NCBI RefSeq assembly: GCF_002086455.1
Contig: NZ_MVHC01000009.1
Span: forward strand, 62,001 to 126,000
Length of the DNA stretch: 64,000 nt
Source of the DNA: Mycolicibacter algericus DSM 45454
Lineage (GTDB): Bacteria; Actinomycetota; Actinomycetes; Mycobacteriales; Mycobacteriaceae
Reading direction: 5' to 3'
Positions 16,119 through 25,779 of this stretch are shown here, one piece after another; the stretch's first letter is position 1; the number at the start of each line of letters is the position of its first letter. The notes beneath the pieces were generated by a model. That model was not told the DNA's origin, did not search any database, and saw only the letters and a program-made list of their open reading frames with translations. Position numbers and translations under genes: made by a program.

Positions 16119-17353
16119 CGGATGGGCAGGTGCTTGACGCCGCCGACGAATGTCGTCGAGATCAGCTGCGGCTCACCGGTCAACTCGATGGCGTCGAGCC
16201 GGGGGATGAGTTCACGGAAGAAGCTGTCGATCTCCATTCGGGCCAGCGCGGACGCCACGCAGAAGTGCACGCCGTAGCCGAACGACAGGTGCTTGTTCGG
16301 GTCCCGGCCGACGTCGAAGGCGAACGGGTTGTCGAAGACCTCCTCGTCGTGGTTGGCCGAGACATAGGACAGATACACCGATTCGCCCTTGGCGATCGGC
16401 ACGCCGCGCACCTCGGTGTCGGCCGTCGCGGTACGCATGAACTCCTTGACCGGGGTGACCCAGCGGATGATCTCCTCGACCGCGGTGGGCATCAGCTGCA
16501 GGTCTGCGCGGAGCCGCTCGCGCTGGTCGGGGTGTTCGATGAGCGCGCGCAGCCCGCCGCCGATCGCGGCGCTGGTGGTGTCGTGGCCGGCGGTGGCGAT
16601 GATGACGTAGTAGGAGACGGTATCGAGATCCGACAGCGGCTCACCGTCGATCCGGGCGTTGGCGATCGTCGACGCGAGGTCTTCGGTGGGGTTCTCCCGG
16701 CGGTCGGCGGTCAGGGCGTTGAAGTAGGCGAAGAAGTCCAGCAGCACCGGCAGCTGTTCCTCCGGGGTGATGCCGCGCCGGTACTCGTCGTCGTCGCCGC
16801 CGAACAGTTCCTGGGTCAGTCGCAGCATCCGCGGAAAGTCCGATTCCGGCAGACCCAACAGCGACATGATCACGTACAGCGGGTAATTCAGCGCGATGTC
16901 CTGGACGAAGTCGCATTCCGGGCCGATCCGCAGCATCTCGTCGACGTAGCGTTTGGCGAGTTCGTCGATGCGGGCCTTCATCGCCCGCATCGCCTTGGGC
17001 CGGAACCAGTCGGAGACGATGGCGCGCATCTTGTGGTGGTGCGGGTCGTCCATGTGGATCAGCGTGCGCAGTCCCATTCCGGAGTCCAACAGCGAGCGCT
17101 GCAGATCGTCGGCGTCGGCAGGAGCCAGCACCGGACGCGGTTCGTTGATCCACAGCTCGTTGTCGCGTTCGATGTCCATGATGTCGGCGTGCCGGGTGAT
17201 CGCCCAGAACGGCCGGTAGGGACGATGGTCGACAAGCGACACCGGCGCGTTCGCCCGCAGATGCGTCAGGGCCGCGTGCAGCCGCGGTTCGTCGGCGTAG
17301 GCGCTCGGGTCGGTGAACACCCGGGCGGCCTGATCGATTATCGGTGCGCTCAT
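16100..17353 (-). CDS. Cytochrome P450
   Basis: 417 residues. The heme-binding loop FGYGVHFCVASALARME puts the cysteine ligand at about residue 365. The I-helix oxygen motif is AGHDTTSA, and K-helix ExxR is present in VEEIIRWVTP with the downstream R. The frame stays open to 17572 through repeat DNA, but AAGGAGCCGCG lies directly before the ATG at 17353, and the protein then has normal CYP length. The upstream region has a perfect 12-bp palindrome and a tandem repeat. Subfamily and substrate are not recognisable; the immediate neighbours are mftG and a lipoprotein esterase. Confidence 0.9.
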   Translation of the reverse strand: MSAPIIDQAARVFTDPSAYADEPRLHAALTHLRANAPVSLVDHRPYRPFWAITRHADIMDIERDNELWINEPRPVLAPADADDLQRSLLDSGMGLRTLIHMDDPHHHKMRAIVSDWFRPKAMRAMKARIDELAKRYVDEMLRIGPECDFVQDIALNYPLYVIMSLLGLPESDFPRMLRLTQELFGGDDDEYRRGITPEEQLPVLLDFFAYFNALTADRRENPTEDLASTIANARIDGEPLSDLDTVSYYVIIATAGHDTTSAAIGGGLRALIEHPDQRERLRADLQLMPTAVEEIIRWVTPVKEFMRTATADTEVRGVPIAKGESVYLSYVSANHDEEVFDNPFAFDVGRDPNKHLSFGYGVHFCVASALARMEIDSFFRELIPRLDAIELTGEPQLISTTFVGGVKHLPIRYRLRA

Positions 17354-17376
17354 CGCGGCTCCTTGCCCCATTTTCT

Positions 17377-17388
17377 TGACACGTGTCA
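17377..17388. promoter_or_regulatory. Perfect palindrome upstream of the P450 gene
   Basis: TGACACGTGTCA is a perfect 12-bp palindrome 24 bp upstream of the P450 start codon, in a good position for repression. Sites of the type TGACA-N(n)-TGTCA are common for TetR and GntR regulators. No cognate regulator is adjacent. Confidence 0.5.
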
Positions 17389-17446
17389 GCTTCGTTCCAG
17401 TGTCGGCGATATTGGCCCGTCGTGGCGCCGCTTTGCGACGATCGGG

Positions 17447-17558
17447 CCGGGTTTGATTCGGCGGTCCAGCTTCGCCTCTCCTCCGTCGAGCCTTGCTAAC
17501 CGCCGGGTTTGATTTGGCGGTCCGGCTTCGCCTCTCCTCGGTCGAGCCTTGCTGACCG
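17447..17558. repeat. Two tandem 56-bp repeats with internal inverted ends
   Basis: Two head-to-tail units with a period of 56 bp (GGGTTTGAT starts at 17449 and 17505) differ at only a few positions. Each unit contains GGCGGTC-like and GACCGCC-like ends about 45 nt apart, so each can fold into a long hairpin. Located between the divergent P450 and carboxylesterase genes. It resembles mycobacterial interspersed repeat units in size and site, but I cannot assign a known class. Confidence 0.7.
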
Positions 17559-17577
17559 CCGATTAGGCTCATCGGTC

Positions 17578-19221
17578 ATGTCGACCGGATCTTGTCGCCG
17601 CCGCGGACCGCTGGCCGGCGCCGTCGTGCTGGCGCTGCTTGCCGGGCTGCTCGCCGGGTGCGGGCGATCCGACGGCGCGGCGCTGCAACCGGGCTTCGGG
17701 CCACGGGCCGTCGCACTCAACGCCGACGTGGTGCGTACCGCCGCCGGATTGTTGCGGGGCACGGTCGGCCCGGATCATCGGCTTTTCCAAGGGATCCCGT
17801 ACGCCGCAGCGCCGGTCGGGCCGCTGCGTTGGCAGCCGCCGGCGCCGATGCGGGCGTGGCAGGGAGTGCGCGACGCGGTCAAACGCGGGCCGTGGTGCAT
17901 CCAGCCGGATGCCGCCGAGGTGGACCCGATCAGCGAGGACTGCCTGACGCTCAACGTGTGGACGCCGACCGGTTCGGCGGCCGAGCCGTTGCCGGTCATG
18001 GTGTGGATCCACGGCGGCAGCTTCATGCGGGGCGCCGGTGACATCTACCACGCGCAGCGACTGGCGGTCCGCGGCCGCATCGTCGTCGTCACCGTCAACT
18101 ACCGGTTGGGCGCGCTGGGCTTCTTGGCCGACCCCGCATTGGGTGAGGCCGGCAACTACGGGCTGGCCGACCAGCAGGCAGCGCTGCGCTGGGTGCGCGA
18201 CAACGTCGGTGCGTTCGGCGGCGACCCGGCCAAGGTGACGATCGCCGGTGAGTCGGCCGGTGGCATGTCGGTCTGCGACCACCTGGCCGCGCCGGAGTCG
18301 GCCGGGTTGTTCCGGGCCGCGATCATCCAGAGCGGACCGTGTCAGGCGCAGGTCGAGGTTCCCGACGCGCGGCGGATCAGTCGCGACTACACCGAATCCG
18401 TCGGGTGCGCCGAACGGGGCAAGCGGGCCGCCGCCGAGGATGCGGCTGTGGCCGCCTGCCTACGCGGGCTGTCGGCCGACCGGCTGACCAAACCGTTGTG
18501 GTACGTCCGGTTCGGCACCGACCAGCTCAGTGGACCGGTCGTCGGGACTCCGTTGTTGCCGGCCGACCCGGTGCGGGTGTTCCGGGACGGCGGCGCGGCA
18601 CGGGTGCCGGTGCTGCTGGGCGTCAACCGCGACGAGTTCACCCTGTTCGTCGCACTGCGCTATCTGCGTGTCGGCCGGGAGATCGCCGCCACGGAGTACC
18701 TGGACGAGCTGAAGGACACCTTCGGCTCCGGTGAAGGACCCGCGGTGGCCGAGCACTACCCGCCGGCACGATTCGGCGACAGCACCTCGCTGGCCTACGC
18801 GGCGGCGGCCACCGACGACATCTTCGCCTGCCTGGCCGATCGGATGGCTCGCGGGCTGGCCGCCGGCGCGCCGGTGTACGGCTATGAATTCGCCGACCCG
18901 CACGCGCCGGCGCCCGAGCTCTTCGACCATCTGCCGTTCCCGATCGGCGCCACCCACTCGCTGGAGATGCGCTACCTATTCGACATCGGCGGCGCCCCGC
19001 CACTGGACCCCGTGCAACGGCGGCTGTCCGACCAGATGATCGAGTACTGGACCGGTTTCGTGGTCACCGGCGCCCCGGTGGGCGTCGGCCAGCCCGACTG
19101 GCCCGCGGCCGCAGCCGGCGCCGACCGGCGGTGGATGTCGCTGCGACCCGACGGCAGCCGGATGATCACCGACTTCGGCGCGGCGCACCGGTGTGACTTC
19201 TGGGCAACCGTGCGGAGTTGA
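17578..19221 (+). CDS. Secreted lipoprotein carboxylesterase (type B)
   Basis: 547 residues. N-terminal signal with basic residues, a hydrophobic core and lipobox LLAGC, so it is predicted to be an acylated, surface-anchored protein. The catalytic domain is type B carboxylesterase: EDCLTLNVWTP, oxyanion IHGGSFMRGAG, and nucleophile GESAGG with Ser at about residue 226, with Glu and His expected later (EFTLFV and GATHSLEM). Cysteine pairs are consistent with an extracytoplasmic enzyme. The ATG at 17578 is chosen because upstream codons lie in the tandem repeat. The natural ester substrate is unknown; lipid or xenobiotic ester hydrolysis is likely. Confidence 0.88.
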   Translation: MSTGSCRRRGPLAGAVVLALLAGLLAGCGRSDGAALQPGFGPRAVALNADVVRTAAGLLRGTVGPDHRLFQGIPYAAAPVGPLRWQPPAPMRAWQGVRDAVKRGPWCIQPDAAEVDPISEDCLTLNVWTPTGSAAEPLPVMVWIHGGSFMRGAGDIYHAQRLAVRGRIVVVTVNYRLGALGFLADPALGEAGNYGLADQQAALRWVRDNVGAFGGDPAKVTIAGESAGGMSVCDHLAAPESAGLFRAAIIQSGPCQAQVEVPDARRISRDYTESVGCAERGKRAAAEDAAVAACLRGLSADRLTKPLWYVRFGTDQLSGPVVGTPLLPADPVRVFRDGGAARVPVLLGVNRDEFTLFVALRYLRVGREIAATEYLDELKDTFGSGEGPAVAEHYPPARFGDSTSLAYAAAATDDIFACLADRMARGLAAGAPVYGYEFADPHAPAPELFDHLPFPIGATHSLEMRYLFDIGGAPPLDPVQRRLSDQMIEYWTGFVVTGAPVGVGQPDWPAAAAGADRRWMSLRPDGSRMITDFGAAHRCDFWATVRS

Positions 19222-19234
19222 TTCGCGCCCACCC

Positions 19235-19294
19235 GCCGAACGTGTGCTCAGTGCGAAAAACCGCGGCAGATTTCGCAGTGGTTGCACGCTCGGC
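19235..19294. terminator. Long hairpin between convergent genes
   Basis: Arms 19235-19258 and 19271-19294 (24 nt each, about 18 Watson-Crick matches, starting GCCGA and ending TGCGAAA) flank a 12-nt loop containing CCGCGG. It fills the space between the ends of the esterase and the thioesterase genes, so it probably terminates both transcripts. Confidence 0.55.
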
Positions 19295-19316
19295 GATAGA
19301 GCGGGAGCAGCGGCGA

Positions 19317-19799
19317 TCAGGCCCGAGTCACCCAGGTGGTGATGTCGGCGTGCACCACTTCGACGCCGGATTCATCGGTGACGCTGACCGGCACCGTGAC
19401 CTCCACGCCGTCGTTGATGGCCTCGAAGTCCGGCAAGTCCGGTGGGTCCAGCCGCGCGGTGGCCCGCAACGACGTCGTCGCCTTGGCCAGGTAGGCCACG
19501 TTCATCGACTTGGGGATCCAGCGGTGGCTGCGCGGCACCGTGGCCTCCATCAACATCCCCATCGCCACCTCGGCGGCGTTGCAGGAGGCGATCGCGTGCA
19601 CGGTGCGCAGGTGGTTGTAGACGAACGGCCACTTCGGCACCAGTACCTCGGCCAGTCCGGGCTCCATCCGGACCACGTGCGGCAGCACCGATGCGAAGTA
19701 AGGGACTCTGGCCATGGCCGCGGCCGAGAACAGCCGGGTGCCGCCGGGGAGGCCCGCCAACCGGCGCCAGGCCTGATATGTACTGGTAGGTCCGGTCAC
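19317..19799 (-). CDS. DUF4442 hotdog-fold thioesterase-like protein
   Basis: 160 residues, with a single hotdog domain of the DUF4442 / YiiD C-terminal type. Features are the long N-terminal helix, VYNHLRTVHAIASCNAAEVAMGMLMEATVP (the hotdog helix with NH and N), and the closing strands VEVTVPVSVTDESGVEVVHADITTWV. Family members are thought to act on acyl-CoA or acyl carrier substrates. An inverted repeat with ATCTTAC arms sits 9 nt upstream of the start codon, suggesting tight repression by a TetR-type factor. It faces away from the ribosomal operon. Confidence 0.75.
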   Translation of the reverse strand: MTGPTSTYQAWRRLAGLPGGTRLFSAAAMARVPYFASVLPHVVRMEPGLAEVLVPKWPFVYNHLRTVHAIASCNAAEVAMGMLMEATVPRSHRWIPKSMNVAYLAKATTSLRATARLDPPDLPDFEAINDGVEVTVPVSVTDESGVEVVHADITTWVTRA

Positions 19800-20203
19800 G
19801 GCGAGCTATCTTACCGGCAAGTAAGATCGCTCGCGGGGTGGCTCCACCGGGTCACGGCCGGAGGGCCGGCGTCGATGTGACCGGGGATTTGGCCGCTGAC
19901 CCGATCTGGGGCATACTGTTCAGGTTCGCCTGCGCCGGGGTTGCCCTGGTCGGGCATACGACCAGCGCCCAACCGGGCGCGTCCGGTCCCACTCTCGCAG
20001 CACGGAGTTTTTTCGCCGTGAACGAGGCCGTGTGCGGGCGACACGCCCGACCGCGGGGACCGGTGGACCAGGACAGGTAAACAGCGGCGGCAGCGCCCAG
20101 CGCAATGTCGGCACAGGGCCGATGGCCCTGAAGAGGCAGCAGTGCGCGCGGGCACGAAGGGTTCGAAAGCCGGACCCCTTTGCAGGAGTGAGGTAGCAGA
20201 AGC
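19800..20203 (+). promoter_or_regulatory. S10 operon promoter and long leader
   Basis: A 404-nt stretch without a convincing gene. TTGGCC (19889-19894), a 17-nt spacer and CATACT (19912-19917) form a plausible sigma-A promoter, giving a leader of nearly 280 nt before rpsJ. Short hairpins are visible, for example AGGGCC-gat-GGCCCT near 20115, and an AAGGGT/ACCCCTT pairing just before the ribosome site GGAGTGAGG. Long structured leaders of S10 operons are often regulatory, but no L4-type leader is recognised here. Confidence 0.4.
19808..19827. promoter_or_regulatory. Perfect inverted repeat upstream of the thioesterase gene
   Basis: ATCTTAC (19808-19814) and GTAAGAT (19821-19827) are separated by CGGCAA. 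The 20-bp site overlaps the expected promoter of the thioesterase gene. TTAC-N6-GTAA is a common TetR operator layout in actinobacteria. It lies about 60-100 bp upstream of the putative S10 promoter. Confidence 0.55.
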
Positions 20204-20509
20204 GTGGCGGGACAAAAGATCCGCATCAGGCTCAAGGCCTACGACCATGAGGCTATTGACGCCTCGGCGCGCAAGATCGTCGAGACGGTCACCCGCACCG
20301 GTGCGTCCGTGGTGGGCCCGGTGCCGCTGCCGACCGAGAAGAACGTGTATTGCGTCATCCGGTCCCCGCACAAGTACAAGGACTCGCGGGAGCACTTCGA
20401 GATGCGCACCCACAAGCGGCTGATCGACATCCTCGATCCCACGCCGAAGACCGTTGACGCCCTGATGCGCATCGATCTGCCGGCCAGCGTCGACGTCAAC
20501 ATCCAGTAG
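20204..20509 (+). CDS. rpsJ: 30S ribosomal protein S10
   Basis: 101 residues from a GTG, with the S10/NusE sequence [13 protein letters not shown] at the start and [21 protein letters not shown] near the end. Binds 16S rRNA in the 30S head and also works with NusB in antitermination. First gene of the S10 operon; rplC follows after 12 nt. Usual mycobacterial length. Confidence 0.98.
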
Positions 20510-20521
20510 GAGCAGAGGACG

Positions 20522-21199
20522 ATGGCACGACAGGAAAATTCCGGCGCTGCGCGTCGGGGCCTTTTGGGTACCAAGCTGGGCATGACGCAGGTGTTCGACG
20601 AGAACAACAAGGTCGTGCCGGTCACGGTCGTCAAGGCCGGGCCCAACGTGGTGACCCGCATCCGCACCCCCGAGCGCGACGGCTATTCGGCCGTGCAGCT
20701 CGCCTACGGCGAGATCAGCCCTCGCAAGGTCAACAAGCCGCTGACCGGTCAGTACGCCGCCGCCGGGGTCAACCCGCGCCGGCACCTGGCCGAGTTGCGG
20801 CTTGACGACGCCGAGGCCGCCGCGACCTACGAGGTCGGCCAGGAGCTGACCGCCGAGATCTTCGCCGACGGCGCCTACGTCGACGTGACCGGCACCTCCA
20901 AGGGCAAGGGCTACGCCGGCACCATGAAGCGGCACGGCTTCGCCGGTCAGGGCGCCGGCCACGGCGCTCAGGCGGTGCATCGCCGGCCGGGTTCGATCGG
21001 CGGTTGCTCAACCCCGGGCCGGGTGTTCAAGGGCACCCGGATGTCGGGCCGGATGGGCAACGACCGCGTCACCACCCAGAACCTGGTGGTGCACAAGGTG
21101 GACGCCGAGAACGGCGTGCTGCTGATCAAGGGCGCCATTCCGGGACGCAACGGTGGGCTGGTTCTGGTCCGCAGCGCGATCAAAAAGGGTGAGAAGTAA
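20522..21199 (+). CDS. rplC: 50S ribosomal protein L3
   Basis: 225 residues. The [14 protein letters not shown] start and the [18 protein letters not shown] loop that reaches toward the peptidyl transferase centre identify L3, with [14 protein letters not shown] following. An early assembly protein of the 50S subunit. Its stop codon TAA shares one base with the ATG of rplD. Confidence 0.98.
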   Translation: MARQENSGAARRGLLGTKLGMTQVFDENNKVVPVTVVKAGPNVVTRIRTPERDGYSAVQLAYGEISPRKVNKPLTGQYAAAGVNPRRHLAELRLDDAEAAATYEVGQELTAEIFADGAYVDVTGTSKGKGYAGTMKRHGFAGQGAGHGAQAVHRRPGSIGGCSTPGRVFKGTRMSGRMGNDRVTTQNLVVHKVDAENGVLLIKGAIPGRNGGLVLVRSAIKKGEK

Positions 21200-21876
21200 T
21201 GGCTGCCAAAGAGCAAACGGCACTGAAGATTGACGTCAAGAGCCCGGACGGCAAGAAGAGCGGCTCGGTCGAGCTGCCCGCCGAGCTGTTCGACGCTCCC
21301 GCCAACATCGCGCTCATGCACCAGGTGGTGATCGCTCAGTTGGCCGCGGCCCGTCAGGGTACGCACTCGACCAAGACCCGCGGTGAGGTTCGCGGCGGTG
21401 GCCGTAAGCCGTACCGGCAGAAGGGCACCGGCCGGGCCCGGCAGGGTTCGACCCGGGCGCCGCAGTTCACCGGTGGTGGCGTGGTGCACGGTCCCAAGCC
21501 GCGGGACTACAGCCAGCGCACCCCGAAGAAGATGATCGCCGCCGCACTGCGTGGCGCGTTGTCGGACCGGGCCCGCAACGGCCGCATCCACGCGGTCACC
21601 GAGCTGGTGAGCGGACAGACCCCGTCGACCAAGAGCGCCAAGGCGTTCCTGGGCACGATCACCGACCGCAAGCAGGTGCTCGTGGTCATCGGCCGGGCCG
21701 ATGAGACGGGCGCCCGCAGCGTGCGCAACCTGCCGGGTGTGCACATCCTGGCACCGGACCAGCTCAACACCCACGATGTGCTGCGCGCCGACGACGTGGT
21801 GTTCAGCGTCGAGGCCCTCAACGCCTACATCTCCGGCAGCGCGGCGCACACCCAGGAGCAGGAGGTTTCGGTCTGA
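21199..21876 (+). CDS. rplD: 50S ribosomal protein L4
   Basis: 225 residues. The basic loop [34 protein letters not shown], only partly quoted here ([18 protein letters not shown]), lines the nascent peptide tunnel, and IFFxxP-type segments follow ([20 protein letters not shown]). Binds 23S rRNA. In E. coli L4 represses its own S10 operon; whether that holds here is not known. The stop overlaps the rplW start by one base. Confidence 0.97.
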   Translation: MAAKEQTALKIDVKSPDGKKSGSVELPAELFDAPANIALMHQVVIAQLAAARQGTHSTKTRGEVRGGGRKPYRQKGTGRARQGSTRAPQFTGGGVVHGPKPRDYSQRTPKKMIAAALRGALSDRARNGRIHAVTELVSGQTPSTKSAKAFLGTITDRKQVLVVIGRADETGARSVRNLPGVHILAPDQLNTHDVLRADDVVFSVEALNAYISGSAAHTQEQEVSV

Positions 21877-22178
21877 TGGCGACCGTCAGCGACCCCCGCG
21901 ACATCATCGTCGCGCCGGTCATCTCCGAGAAGTCCTACGGGCTGATCGAGGAGAACACCTACACCTTTATCGTGCACCCCGACTCGAACAAGACGCAGAT
22001 CAAGATCGCGATCGAGAAGATCTTCGCCGTCAAGGTCGCGTCGGTGAACACCGCGAACCGGCCGGGTAAGCGCAAGCGGTCCCGGGCCGGCTTCGGCAAG
22101 CGCAAGGACACCAAGCGCGCCATCGTGACCCTGGCGCCCGGCAGCAAGCCGATCGACCTGTTCGCCGCACCGGCCTGA
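21876..22178 (+). CDS. rplW: 50S ribosomal protein L23
   Basis: 100 residues with the L23 pattern [23 protein letters not shown] and the extended basic loop [22 protein letters not shown]. It sits at the tunnel exit, where trigger factor and SRP dock. Separated from rplB by 27 nt containing GGAGTGAAAGAGAG. Confidence 0.97.
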   Translation: MATVSDPRDIIVAPVISEKSYGLIEENTYTFIVHPDSNKTQIKIAIEKIFAVKVASVNTANRPGKRKRSRAGFGKRKDTKRAIVTLAPGSKPIDLFAAPA

Positions 22179-22205
22179 CCGGAGTGAAAGAGAGACCTAA
22201 CTGAC

Positions 22206-23042
22206 ATGGGAATCCGCAAGTACAAGCCGACGACACCGGGTCGTCGCGGTGCCAGCGTCTCCGATTTCGCCGAGCTCACCCGCTCTCACCCGGAGAAATC
22301 GCTGGTCCGGCCGCTGCACGGCCGTGGCGGGCGTAATGCCCACGGCCGGATCACCACCCGGCACAAGGGCGGTGGCCACAAGCGTGCCTACCGGGTGATC
22401 GACTTCCGTCGCCACGACAAGGACGGCGTCAACGCCAAGGTCGCGCACATCGAGTACGACCCGAACCGCACCGCCCGGATCGCGCTGCTGCACTACCTGG
22501 ACGGCGAGAAGCGCTACATCCTCGCCCCGCAGGGCCTGTCGCAGGGCGACGTGGTGGAGTCGGGCGCCAACGCCGACATCAAGCCGGGCAACAGTCTGCC
22601 GCTGCGCAACATCCCGGCAGGCACCCTGGTGCACGCCGTCGAGCTGCGCCCGGGAGGCGGCGCCAAGCTGGCCCGCTCGGCCGGATCCAGCATTCAGCTG
22701 CTGGGCAAGGAAGGCGCCTACGCCTCGCTGCGGATGCCCTCCGGTGAGATCCGCCGGGTCGACGTACGCTGCCGCGCCACCGTCGGCGAGGTGGGCAACG
22801 CCGAACAGGCCAACATCAACTGGGGCAAGGCCGGCCGGATGCGGTGGAAGGGCAAGCGCCCCTCCGTCCGTGGTGTGGTCATGAACCCGGTGGACCACCC
22901 GCACGGTGGTGGTGAGGGCAAGACCTCCGGTGGCCGGCACCCGGTCAGCCCGTGGGGCAAGCCGGAGGGTCGCACCCGCCGGCCGAACAAGCCCAGCGAC
23001 AAGCTCATCGTCCGACGCCGGCGCACCGGCAAGAAGCGCTAG
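22206..23042 (+). CDS. rplB: 50S ribosomal protein L2
   Basis: 278 residues. Conserved L2 segments are [19 protein letters not shown], the OB-fold centre, and the C-terminal [21 protein letters not shown], whose His is needed near the peptidyl transferase centre. Essential for subunit association. Separated from rpsS by 17 nt with GGAGGGAAAG. Confidence 0.98.
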   Translation: MGIRKYKPTTPGRRGASVSDFAELTRSHPEKSLVRPLHGRGGRNAHGRITTRHKGGGHKRAYRVIDFRRHDKDGVNAKVAHIEYDPNRTARIALLHYLDGEKRYILAPQGLSQGDVVESGANADIKPGNSLPLRNIPAGTLVHAVELRPGGGAKLARSAGSSIQLLGKEGAYASLRMPSGEIRRVDVRCRATVGEVGNAEQANINWGKAGRMRWKGKRPSVRGVVMNPVDHPHGGGEGKTSGGRHPVSPWGKPEGRTRRPNKPSDKLIVRRRRTGKKR

Positions 23043-23059
23043 GAAGCGGAGGGAAAGCG

Positions 23060-23337
23060 ATGCCACGCAGCCTCAAGAAGGGTCCGTTCGTCGACGACCA
23101 TCTGCTCAAGAAGGTCGACGTCCAGAACGAGAAGAACACCAAGCAGGTCATCAAGACCTGGTCGCGTCGGTCGACGATCATCCCCGACTTCATCGGGCAC
23201 ACGTTCGCCGTTCACGACGGCCGCAAGCACGTCCCGGTATTCGTCACCGAGTCGATGGTCGGGCACAAGCTCGGCGAATTCGCCCCGACGCGCACCTTCA
23301 AGGGACACATCAAGGACGATCGGAAGGCTAAGCGCCG

Positions 23338-23341
<4 letters not shown>
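23060..23341 (+). CDS. rpsS: 30S ribosomal protein S19
   Basis: 93 residues starting [20 protein letters not shown], the invariant S19 beginning, with [23 protein letters not shown] in the middle. The ATG at 23060 follows GGAGGGAAAGC; the open frame upstream is a shadow of rplB. It binds the 30S head beside S13. The stop overlaps the GTG of rplV (GTGA). Confidence 0.98.
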
Positions 23342-24785
<1,444 letters not shown>

Positions 24786-24788
24786 ATC

Positions 24789-25205
24789 ATGTTGATTCCC
24801 CGCAAGGTCAAGCACCGCAAGCAGCATCACCCGAAACAGCGCGGTCTCGCCAGTGGCGGCACCGCGGTGACCTTCGGTGACTACGGCATCCAGGCACTGG
24901 AGCACGCCTACGTCACCAACCGGCAGATCGAGTCGGCGCGTATCGCCATCAACCGGCACATCAAGCGTGGCGGCAAGGTGTGGATCAACATCTTCCCGGA
25001 CCGTCCGCTGACCAAGAAGCCCGCCGAGACCCGCATGGGTTCGGGTAAGGGCTCGCCGGAGTGGTGGGTCGCCAACGTCAAGCCGGGCCGGGTGCTTTTC
25101 GAGCTGAGCTACCCCAACGAGGCCATCGCCCGCGCCGCACTGACCCGGGCGATCCACAAGCTGCCGATCAAGGCGCGCATCGTCACCCGAGAGGAGCAGT
25201 TCTGA
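24789..25205 (+). CDS. rplP: 50S ribosomal protein L16
   Basis: 138 residues beginning [19 protein letters not shown] with the conserved [21 protein letters not shown]16 contacts the A-site tRNA region and completes late 50S assembly. The stop TGA overlaps the ATG of rpmC by one base. Confidence 0.98.
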   Translation: MLIPRKVKHRKQHHPKQRGLASGGTAVTFGDYGIQALEHAYVTNRQIESARIAINRHIKRGGKVWINIFPDRPLTKKPAETRMGSGKGSPEWWVANVKPGRVLFELSYPNEAIARAALTRAIHKLPIKARIVTREEQF

Positions 25206-25447
25206 TGGCAGTGGGAGTTACCGCCGGCGAACTGCGCGAGCTCAATGCCGACGAGCTCGTCGAGCGGCTGCGCGAGTCCAAAGAGGAGCTGTTCAACCTG
25301 CGTTTCCAGATGGCGACCGGGCAGCTCAGCAACAACCGTCGGCTCCGCACGGTGCGCCACCAGATCGCGCGCATCTACACCGTGTTGCGCGAACGGGAAC
25401 TGGGCCTGGCGTCCGGTCCCGATGGTTCTGAAGGCGAGGCATCGTAA
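25205..25447 (+). CDS. rpmC: 50S ribosomal protein L29
   Basis: 80 residues from the ATG at 25205 that overlaps the rplP stop; the longer open frame is a shadow. The L29 pattern is present: [46 protein letters not shown]. Sits near the tunnel exit next to L23. The C-terminal 15 residues extend beyond the E. coli protein, which is usual in mycobacteria. Confidence 0.97.
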   Translation: MAVGVTAGELRELNADELVERLRESKEELFNLRFQMATGQLSNNRRLRTVRHQIARIYTVLRERELGLASGPDGSEGEAS

Positions 25448-25764
25448 TGGCACAGGCTGCAAAGGCTAACGCCACGGAGAAGGGCCCCAAGCACACTCCG
25501 CGCACGGAGAAGCCGCGGGGCCGCCGCAAGACCCAGATCGGTTACGTGGTCAGCGACAAGATGGAGAAGACCATCGTCGTCGAGCTGGAAGACCGGGTGA
25601 AGCACCCGCTCTACGGCAAGATCATCCGGACCACCAAGAAGGTCAAGGCGCACGACGAGAACAACACGGCCGGCATCGGCGACCGGGTGTCGCTGATGGA
25701 GACCCGCCCGCTGTCGGCCACGAAGCGCTGGCGGCTGGTCGAGATCCTCGAGAAGGCCAAGTAA
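25447..25764 (+). CDS. rpsQ: 30S ribosomal protein S17
   Basis: 105 residues. The S17 core is [20 protein letters not shown] and [22 protein letters not shown], preceded by a 25-residue Lys-rich N-terminal extension. Last gene of the first ribosomal operon. Only 15 nt separate it from the end of the convergent eccE-like gene, with a short CCGG-tctt-CCGG stem in between. In most bacteria rplN follows directly; here it is 7.3 kb away. Confidence 0.97.
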   Translation: MAQAAKANATEKGPKHTPRTEKPRGRRKTQIGYVVSDKMEKTIVVELEDRVKHPLYGKIIRTTKKVKAHDENNTAGIGDRVSLMETRPLSATKRWRLVEILEKAK

Positions 25765-25779
25765 CAGCCGGTCTTCCGG

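Noticed and set aside
19838-20080. 80-codon plus-strand frame in the S10 leader
   Set aside because: No ribosome site, overlaps the putative promoter, no recognisable features.
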